Positions 1 to 5,096 of a stretch of DNA of 9,165 nucleotides are shown here, one piece after another (position 1 is the first letter of the stretch; each line of letters starts with the position of its first letter). This DNA comes from Spirochaetaceae bacterium. Its GTDB lineage: Bacteria; Spirochaetota; Spirochaetia; Treponematales; Breznakiellaceae. The stretch is taken from contig JAIRMY010000180.1 in the NCBI GenBank assembly GCA_031258335.1, positions 1 to 9,165 of the forward strand, in the 5' to 3' direction. A program made the translations under genes and the position numbers. A model generated the notes under the pieces. The model was not told where the DNA came from. It made no database searches and was given only the letters and a program-made list of their open reading frames with translations.

Positions 1-311
1 AACAGCCTTCCGGACTCAAAATTCGCCTCGGACTCGCGTTTAATCGAATCGTTTATCGTTTGCTGGGCTATGGCAACAGCCTCGTCTTCCGTTATTTTCG
101 CATTGCCGTCATGGTAAGCCTTGAAACCGTCGGCAAACGCCTTGTAATCAAATGTAAGACCGAAAGGCTTCAGATCCGCCCCCATCAGCACGCCGAATGC
201 GTAACTTGTATCGGCATCCAACGCGCCGCTCCCGCCCGAATCATCCTCGGCGTTACACGCCGTAAGAACTGCCAGCATCAAACAGAGCCCTATTGTAGTT
301 TTCTTGATCAT
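1..311 (-). CDS. FKBP-type peptidyl-prolyl isomerase lipoprotein, N-terminal part
   Basis: Only the first 103 codons are in the window; the gene continues past the left edge. The protein opens with a lysine-containing n-region (MIKK), a short hydrophobic stretch and the lipobox LTAC (residues 16-19), so C19 should be lipidated and the protein anchored in a membrane facing the periplasm or outside. After a Gly/Ser/Asp linker, residues 37 to about 90 (YAFGVLMGADL, then a mixed helical segment with ITEDEA) match the FKBP_N dimerisation domain that precedes the catalytic FKBP domain in FkpA/Mip-type foldases. The catalytic domain itself would lie outside the window, so isomerase activity is inferred from the family. 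The ATG at 311 is preceded by GAGG with 5-base spacing. It lies 43 bp downstream of the unknown gene on the same strand and may be co-transcribed with it. Confidence 0.85.
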   Translation of the reverse strand, partial: MIKKTTIGLCLMLAVLTACNAEDDSGGSGALDADTSYAFGVLMGADLKPFGLTFDYKAFADGFKAYHDGNAKITEDEAVAIAQQTINDSIKRESEANFESGRL

Positions 312-335
312 AATTTCCTCACTTCATAATATACT

Positions 336-354
336 GTGCGCCCCGCGGCGACAC
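336..354 (-). other. GC-rich hairpin after the stop codon of the 355-927 gene
   Basis: Read on the minus strand, GTG-T-CGCC, loop GCGG, then GGCG-CAC forms a 7-bp stem with one bulged T, directly after the TAG stop. It is not followed by a run of T on the minus strand (AGTATATT follows), so it is a weak candidate for an intrinsic terminator. It could instead be a stability hairpin between co-transcribed genes. The AT-rich TATATT just downstream (333-328) could serve as a -10 box for the FKBP gene, but no matching -35 is evident. Confidence 0.35.
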
Positions 355-927
355 CTAAAAACTTGTAAGATAACAGATGCCTATCAACAGAAGCGCGCGC
401 AGAATATTATCGTCAACTTTTAGATTCCGGTTCCGTATTTGACTCCCATACCACCAAAACAATCCCATTTGAGTATCAATGCGCAACGTGTACTCGGTAA
501 AGTCCTCTTTTTGACTTTGGCTGCCGAAAAAAAGAAACGCCAATTCGTCTAAAATAACGCCGAATTCTATCAATGCCGATCCATAATCACCGGTTTCGAT
601 GAACCTGATAAGAACCGGCAGGCGGCGCTGTAGTTGATCCTTCCTCATATCATCGGACTTTTCCACCCAAGTCTTGGATATCAGAAGGGCAAGGTTGTTT
701 TGAAAATGCGCCAGATAGCGGTTAAACTCCGCCGTGTTTCCGTTCTCCCCGGCCCGCATGAGCCGCTTGAATTCCATCCCTATCCCAAGTATGTCGGCAA
801 AGCCCTCTACCGCCGCAAGCTCCGGCCCTCCGTGTATTTCCGCGTTTTCCGGCGGAAACAGAGTCTCGGCAACAATCCGGTAATAGCTATCCACGCACGA
901 TATTGAATACTGATGGTTCATAAGCAT
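355..927 (-). CDS. Hypothetical protein of about 190 residues, unrecognised family
   Basis: I do not recognise a family. The frame can be extended to a TTG at 954, but a good promoter (TTGACC, 17 bp, TATAAA) overlaps that extension, so the real start is more likely ATG at 927 or ATG at 921 (190 or 188 residues). Neither ATG has a Shine-Dalgarno sequence, and the predicted transcription start falls at about 927, so translation may be leaderless. The protein looks mainly helical, mixing charged segments (for example EKSDDMRKDQLQRR) with hydrophobic ones. There is no signal peptide at the N-terminus and the aromatic stretch GLFWWYG lies near residue 160. The C-terminus (ILRALLLIGICYL) is hydrophobic and could be a buried helix or a weak membrane segment. 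It sits 43 bp upstream of the FKBP lipoprotein gene on the same strand and is divergent from the helicase. Confidence 0.7.
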   Translation of the reverse strand: MLMNHQYSISCVDSYYRIVAETLFPPENAEIHGGPELAAVEGFADILGIGMEFKRLMRAGENGNTAEFNRYLAHFQNNLALLISKTWVEKSDDMRKDQLQRRLPVLIRFIETGDYGSALIEFGVILDELAFLFFGSQSQKEDFTEYTLRIDTQMGLFWWYGSQIRNRNLKVDDNILRALLLIGICYLTSF

Positions 928-933
928 AATTAC

Positions 934-962
934 TTTATATATTAACCCGCACAAATGGTCAA
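934..962 (-). promoter_or_regulatory. Sigma-70-type promoter abutting the ATG of the 355-927 gene
   Basis: On the minus strand TTGACC (962-957) and TATAAA (939-934) are separated by exactly 17 bp; both boxes match 5 of 6 consensus bases. The expected transcription start, about 7 bases after the -10 box, is at or next to position 927, where an ATG begins. The spacing is seen directly; promoter activity is inferred. Confidence 0.6.
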
Positions 963-986
963 CCCTGCGCCAGCGCTGAATTGACG
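957..986. promoter_or_regulatory. Back-to-back -35 boxes with a central palindrome
   Basis: GTCAA at 958-962 and TTGAC at 981-985 form mirror-image -35 elements pointing away from each other, 18 bp apart. Between them lie the 8-bp palindrome CAGCGCTG (971-978) and the overlapping repeat GCGC-CA-GCGC (967-976). This layout could be an operator shared by the divergent 355-927 gene and the helicase. Only the symmetry is seen; binding by a regulator is inference. Confidence 0.35.
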
Positions 987-1002
987 GAGGCAGGTAATTA
1001 TG
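986..1002 (+). promoter_or_regulatory. Strong Shine-Dalgarno and ATG in the wrong frame for the helicase
   Basis: GGAGGCAGG (986-994) lies at good spacing before ATG 1000, but that ATG opens a frame one base off the helicase frame. The helicase's own first ATG is at 1017, 22 bases after the purine-rich element. A TTG at 981 is in the helicase frame but lies upstream of the element. The site therefore does not settle the helicase start. Confidence 0.4.
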
Positions 1003-1016
1003 CTGGAATACTCCAA

Positions 1017-2687
1017 ATGCAAGAAGATAAAAGACTGGCTAACCCCCTCATCGTACAGGGCGATAGTACGCTGTTGCTCGATGTCCATGCGGCGCGGGCG
1101 GACGAGGCGCGGGCGGCCGTCATGCCTTTTGCCGAGTTGGAAAAATCGCCTGAACACATACACACATACCGGATTACCCCGCTGTCGCTATGGAACGCGG
1201 CGGCTTCGGGGTTTAGCGCGGAGGATGTTGTACGCTCGCTCAACGAATACAGCCGGTATGAACTACCGCAAGGGCTTTTGGCGGGTTTTACCAGCGTGAT
1301 GGAACGTTTTGGCGCGTTGCGTATGCGCCCGGACGGGGATGGGCTTTTCCTCGAATGTAAGGATGCCGTTGTCCGCGAAGAAATTAGCGCGGCGCGTTCA
1401 TTGAAAAGTATACTGCGTGGCAGTGAAAACGGTTTTTCGCTGGAACGTAAAGAACGCGGGACGGTAAAGTGGGAACTGATTAAACTGGGCTGGCCTGTCA
1501 TGGACGAGGCCCCGCTTGTTTCCGGAGAGCCGCTGGAATTATCGTTGAGGGAGACGGGAGCGCTTTCCGGCCTGCCGTTTACGCTCAGGGACTACCAAAA
1601 AGAGGCGGCGAGTGCGCTTTTAGACGGAGAGGCGGGTTCAGGGTACGGAGTCATCGCGCTCCCGTGCGGCTCCGGTAAAACGTTGGTTGGAATTGCGCTG
1701 ATGGCGGCGCTAAAGACCAATACGCTGATTGTAACGGCAAACATCATGTCAGTTCATCAATGGATGGACGAACTCTTGGACAAAACCACGCTCGCGGCGG
1801 AACAGATAGCCGAATTTTCAGGGGATTCCAAGGCTGTAGCTCCGGTAACCATAGCGACATATCAAATTTTAACATGGCGGCGTAAAAAAGACGGGGAATT
1901 TCCGCATTTTAACCTGTTTCATGCCCGCCCCTGGGGTCTGATCATCTACGATGAGGTACATCTCCTTCCCGCGCCGGTATTTCGCGTTACCGCCGAACTA
2001 CAGGCTACCCGGCGTTTGGGGCTCACCGCAACTTTGATACGCGAGGATGGCGCTGAAGATGCTGTTTTTAGCCTTGTCGGGACTAAACGCTACGATGTCC
2101 CATGGAAAACGCTGGAACTCAAAGGATGGATAGCCGAGGCTTTTTGCACGGAAATACGAGTCTTTCTGCCCGAAAAACTTAAAATTCCGTACGCCATAGC
2201 GGAAAAACGTGAAAAATACCGGCTGGCAAGCGAAAACCCTGTTAAAATCGAGATAGTAAAGCAACTCATCGCTACGCACCCCGATGACAACATCCTTGTG
2301 ATAGGACAGTACATCAGGCAGTTGGAGTCCGCCGCGGTTGCTCTGAACGCGCCGCTGATAACCGGCAAAACATCAAGCGCAAAACGAAACGTGATATACG
2401 GAGCGTTTAAACGCGGTATGTCGCGGGTGATAGTCGTATCAAAGGTATCCAACTTTGCCATAGACCTGCCGGATGCTTCGATGATTATTCAGATTTCCGG
2501 CAGTTTTGGCTCAAGGCAGGAGGAGGCTCAACGCCTTGGCAGAATCCTCCGCCCCAAACAACGGAGTTCCTACTTCTTTACCCTTGTTTCACGCAGCACT
2601 GTCGAGGAAGATTTTTCACAAAAACGCCGCCAGTTTTTGGTAGAACAAGGCTACAAGTACGCCGTCCGTCACTGGGATGAGGTATAA
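1017..2687 (+). CDS. XPB/ERCC3-type superfamily 2 DNA helicase
   Basis: This is an ATP-dependent 3'-5' DNA helicase or translocase of the XPB family, expected to act in the cytoplasm on damaged or transcribed DNA. From ATG 1017 it is 556 residues. An N-terminal XPB/Ssl2-like domain covers roughly residues 45-130 (TYRITPLSLW near 50-59). The SF2 core has Walker A GSGKT (218-222), motif II DEVH (312-315), motif III LTAT followed by the XPB-typical RED (342-344), and motif VI QRLGRILRPK (505-514). The C-terminus ends with a Thr/Val-Glu-Glu-rich segment and FLVEQGYKY, as in bacterial XPBs. Homology supports the frame from about NPLIVQGD (residue 9) onward. A weak TTGACG-17 bp-TGGAAT element (981-1009) would start transcription at the ATG. 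The Bax1 nuclease that partners archaeal XPB is not adjacent. The stop lies 18 bp from the convergent hexokinase stop, with no clear terminator between. Confidence 0.95.
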   Translation: MQEDKRLANPLIVQGDSTLLLDVHAARADEARAAVMPFAELEKSPEHIHTYRITPLSLWNAAASGFSAEDVVRSLNEYSRYELPQGLLAGFTSVMERFGALRMRPDGDGLFLECKDAVVREEISAARSLKSILRGSENGFSLERKERGTVKWELIKLGWPVMDEAPLVSGEPLELSLRETGALSGLPFTLRDYQKEAASALLDGEAGSGYGVIALPCGSGKTLVGIALMAALKTNTLIVTANIMSVHQWMDELLDKTTLAAEQIAEFSGDSKAVAPVTIATYQILTWRRKKDGEFPHFNLFHARPWGLIIYDEVHLLPAPVFRVTAELQATRRLGLTATLIREDGAEDAVFSLVGTKRYDVPWKTLELKGWIAEAFCTEIRVFLPEKLKIPYAIAEKREKYRLASENPVKIEIVKQLIATHPDDNILVIGQYIRQLESAAVALNAPLITGKTSSAKRNVIYGAFKRGMSRVIVVSKVSNFAIDLPDASMIIQISGSFGSRQEEAQRLGRILRPKQRSSYFFTLVSRSTVEEDFSQKRRQFLVEQGYKYAVRHWDEV

Positions 2688-2705
2688 AACTCAGGACGCG
2701 AAGGG

Positions 2706-4079
2706 CTATACCGACAAGGCGGCAGCTGCCGCGCCAAACAGAGACGCCTGTTCCACAGCCTTGATTACGCAAAAACGCGGAGAGCCGGAGTTCATTATAC
2801 TATGAAAACGAGCCTTTAGCGCCTCTCCGAGAAAGTGGTACATGGAAAAGGTCGTGCCTTCAACAGCGATTCTTACCGGAGCAAGCGGATCCGCGGCGGA
2901 GGCGCAATGTTCTACCACGGCGGCGAGTTGCGAGGCGGCAATTATAGCCGCCCTCTCAGTTACGATAGATTCTATGTAGGAGAGCGATCTCACGGCTCCC
3001 GCTTCGTCAGCGTCGAACAGGCATCCAAGCGCTCCGGGCAGCGTGGCTGGGGCTTGGAGGAATTCGTTCAGGTCTCTTGTCGTAAGGCTTTCCATCTCCA
3101 GCAACAACCGGGATTTCTTGAACCGTAAAACGCCGTCTCTTACCGCCTGTTTCAGGACATGAAGGCTAAAAGGACCTAAATACGCGCCCGCCGAGGCTTT
3201 TTCGGCGCTAAATGCACCCGGATTCTTCGTTGCCGCGTTGAATTCCATATCAAGCCGCCCTTGATACCGGAAATCAAAGCCCCCGGACTCACAGACGACT
3301 ATTTGCGGGTCAGTTTCAGAGTAAAAATTGATTTTGGGGATGTTTTTTTCGCAGTAAGCTATGTTCAAACCTGTTCCAAGTATGAATCCAAGCGCGGGAC
3401 CTGCCGGAATGGAGAGGTTTTCCGCCGGAATATCACCTGGAACGGCAAATTTTGAAGGGATGCGCGGCGGAATCTGGGATAATCCGCATAGTAGCGCGGC
3501 AACCGTATCGTTTAACAGCACTACTCTGGGCGGCGTCTCTATGCCGCGCCCCGCAAGAGCCTCGCAAAGCCCCCTGCCTATGGGCTGCCCTGTAACGCCG
3601 TATACCTCCACCTCCTTGCTGAAAGAAAGCGGAACGCCGTCTCCGTCTGGCTTCATCTCCATGGGATACGAAAAACAGAAGCCTAAACCCTTTATGCGCC
3701 CGCCGTCAAAAAGCGGTAGGCAGAAATCCGCGACAGCCGAAAAAAATTCAGCGGCGGAAAGCGCGCCCCTCGTGCCGGGCATGGGCGACTTGCGCTCATC
3801 TTCGATGATGGGACTGCCCCCGCCGTCAAAACTTATCCGCGCCGCCCGCAGGTTTGTACCCCCAGCATCGAGCGCTATGGCCTTTTTACCGGCGCGGGGA
3901 CGCTCTTTGGGGCTAAGATACGCGGGCAGCATGGCCAGCGAAGAATCCTGACCCCTTAGCCCGCGTTCCATCGCTATACGGAAATCCCGTATCAGTGTCT
4001 CACTGTCGCAACAATCGTAATGGAACCCGTAGAATCGCGCAAAATCGTCAATTTCCACCGGATTAAAACCTGTTACCAT
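2706..4079 (-). CDS. Hexokinase of the eukaryotic type
   Basis: It phosphorylates glucose or a similar hexose with ATP to the 6-phosphate, feeding glycolysis in the cytoplasm. The 457-residue length matches a single hexokinase unit. Family motifs appear in order: LPAYLSP (51-57, equivalent to MLPTY), phosphate-1 loop LDAGGTNLR (70-78), the sugar-site segment LGFCFSYP (132-139), VVLLNDTVAALL with the likely catalytic base D191, ILGTGLNIAYCE, a glucose-contact-like ESGGFDF, and a C-terminal adenosine-type motif AVEGTTFSMY. The ATG at 4079 is preceded by GGAG (4089-4086 on the minus strand). It lies 15 bp downstream of the transporter gene and probably shares its transcript with GH57 and the transporter. 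Similar hexokinases are known in treponemes, where they replace the more usual bacterial glucokinase or PTS route. Exact sugar preference cannot be read from the sequence. Confidence 0.93.
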   Translation of the reverse strand: MVTGFNPVEIDDFARFYGFHYDCCDSETLIRDFRIAMERGLRGQDSSLAMLPAYLSPKERPRAGKKAIALDAGGTNLRAARISFDGGGSPIIEDERKSPMPGTRGALSAAEFFSAVADFCLPLFDGGRIKGLGFCFSYPMEMKPDGDGVPLSFSKEVEVYGVTGQPIGRGLCEALAGRGIETPPRVVLLNDTVAALLCGLSQIPPRIPSKFAVPGDIPAENLSIPAGPALGFILGTGLNIAYCEKNIPKINFYSETDPQIVVCESGGFDFRYQGRLDMEFNAATKNPGAFSAEKASAGAYLGPFSLHVLKQAVRDGVLRFKKSRLLLEMESLTTRDLNEFLQAPATLPGALGCLFDADEAGAVRSLSYIESIVTERAAIIAASQLAAVVEHCASAADPLAPVRIAVEGTTFSMYHFLGEALKARFHSIMNSGSPRFCVIKAVEQASLFGAAAAALSV

Positions 4080-4094
4080 AGCGTAAACTCCAAA

Positions 4095-5066
4095 TTATCC
4101 GCGCCCCACTGGCGGGTTGCATCTAATGTTTTTTAGTACTGCCGAATTTATTGCAAGTACTGGTAATTCAATTAAGGGCCCCATCACCAATACCAGTGAT
4201 ATTACGGGCCGCAAAGGGAAAGTTACCACCGCTATTGCCAGTGAAACCGGTGAATTTCTTGCCGATGTCGTAAATATCAACGGAATAATACTGTTATACG
4301 GTAATTTTACCATTTTCCCTACAGAAAAGGAAAGGCAAAAAACAACGGCAAAAAATATCAATAACGGAGGCAGCAATTTTATAAACAGTATTATATTACC
4401 TGACAATAATGCCCCCTGGGATGAAAACATTGAAACTATGGCAAGGCAAAGCAGTATAAACTGAATGTCATCGGCTTTTTTCAGCAGTTTCTCAAAGTTA
4501 TTTTTCAGGCGAGTCTTTTTTACAATAAATTTTATCAGATTTGCGGTAACAAGCGGTATAATTAAAACAAGCAGAATGCTATGAATAATCGCGGCGATTC
4601 CAAAAGAAACTTCTGTTCCCATGAACAATAACAAATACACCGGCAATAAAACTATTTGTAAAATTAAATTTAAAGGTAAAATTGAAGCTCCCAGGGGAAC
4701 ATTGCCATTTGCAATGCCAGTAAAAATTAAATACCAGTCAGTACATGGCGTGACCATTAGCATTATGAAACCTGTTTGTAAATCAATTTGCCCCGAAAGA
4801 AATATTTTTGATAATATCATGGTAAATAAAGGCGTAAAAATAAAATTAATGACAAGTGCGGAAACTGAAAAACGTAAATCTGAAAATGATTTTGAAATTT
4901 CTTTTATTTCTACATTCAGGAAAAGGACAAAAAGCATAAGCATGAGGAAAATTTCAATGAAGTTTCCTGTATGTTTTGCAAGAACAGGAATTGTTTTTCC
5001 AAGAAAAATCCCGATTAATGCCGATGAAACAATAAAAAGAGGCTGCAATTTCGATAAAACATTCAT
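4095..5066 (-). CDS. ACR3/bile acid:sodium symporter-type membrane transporter, probable arsenite-family permease
   Basis: The 323-residue protein is almost entirely hydrophobic, with about ten predicted membrane helices, and belongs in the inner membrane. TPCTDWYLIFTGIANGN (106-122), with C108, matches the helix 4 region of the arsenical-resistance branch of the BASS superfamily. TTSARNSPVSLAIA (266-279) followed by GPLIELP matches the family's second signature. Arsenite efflux is the family expectation, but the substrate is unproven and no arsR or arsC is nearby. The gene is conspicuously AT-rich: 4801-4860 has 14 G+C of 60, against 40 of 60 in 3841-3900 of hexokinase. It ends with a tail CNPPVGRG (316-323) encoded by GC-rich DNA. 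The purine-rich GGGGAGGGG at 5088-5080 lies 13 bases before the ATG, slightly far. It sits 30 bp after the GH57 stop and 15 bp before hexokinase. Confidence 0.85.
   Translation of the reverse strand: MNVLSKLQPLFIVSSALIGIFLGKTIPVLAKHTGNFIEIFLMLMLFVLFLNVEIKEISKSFSDLRFSVSALVINFIFTPLFTMILSKIFLSGQIDLQTGFIMLMVTPCTDWYLIFTGIANGNVPLGASILPLNLILQIVLLPVYLLLFMGTEVSFGIAAIIHSILLVLIIPLVTANLIKFIVKKTRLKNNFEKLLKKADDIQFILLCLAIVSMFSSQGALLSGNIILFIKLLPPLLIFFAVVFCLSFSVGKMVKLPYNSIIPLIFTTSARNSPVSLAIAVVTFPLRPVISLVLVMGPLIELPVLAINSAVLKNIRCNPPVGRG
4117..4123. repeat. Right copy of 7-bp direct repeat TTGCATC bounding the AT-rich gene
   Basis: TTGCATC here is repeated at 5074-5080 in the same orientation. The copies fall where the AT-rich transporter body changes to GC-rich flank: this one within codons 315-317, at the start of the C-terminal tail, and the other just upstream of the start codon. 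This could be a target-site duplication or a short-homology junction. Seven bases can recur by chance. Confidence 0.4.
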
Positions 5067-5073
5067 AAAAATT

Positions 5074-5080
5074 TTGCATC
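5074..5080. repeat. Left copy of 7-bp direct repeat TTGCATC bounding the AT-rich gene
   Basis: This pairs with 4117-4123. It lies between the purine-rich ribosome-binding candidate (5088-5080) and the transporter ATG, at the boundary with GC-rich DNA that leads to the GH57 stop codon. Confidence 0.4.
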
Positions 5081-5096
5081 CCCTCCCCTATCCGTC

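Noticed and set aside
60..329. Plus-strand 89-codon open frame at the left edge
   Set aside because: It lies opposite the FKBP lipoprotein, which has a lipobox, a family domain and a ribosome site.
1000..1299. Plus-strand 99-codon frame with a good ribosome site
   Set aside because: The product is Arg/Ser-rich and matches the off-frame reading of the helicase; kept only as a start-site puzzle, not as a gene.
2719..2732. Perfect 14-bp palindrome GCGGCAGCTGCCGC near the convergent gene ends, as a possible terminator
   Set aside because: It lies within the last codons of hexokinase, encodes an alanine run, has no loop and is not followed by T-runs on either strand.
3361..3951. Long open frame of 196 codons on the plus strand
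   Set aside because: It is antisense to hexokinase, whose motifs are all intact; the frame is a by-product of GC-rich codon use and gives no recognisable protein.
4095..5066. An arsenic-resistance operon
   Set aside because: Only the transporter is present; no arsR, arsC or arsenical regulator lies nearby, and the substrate of this BASS-superfamily branch is not certain.
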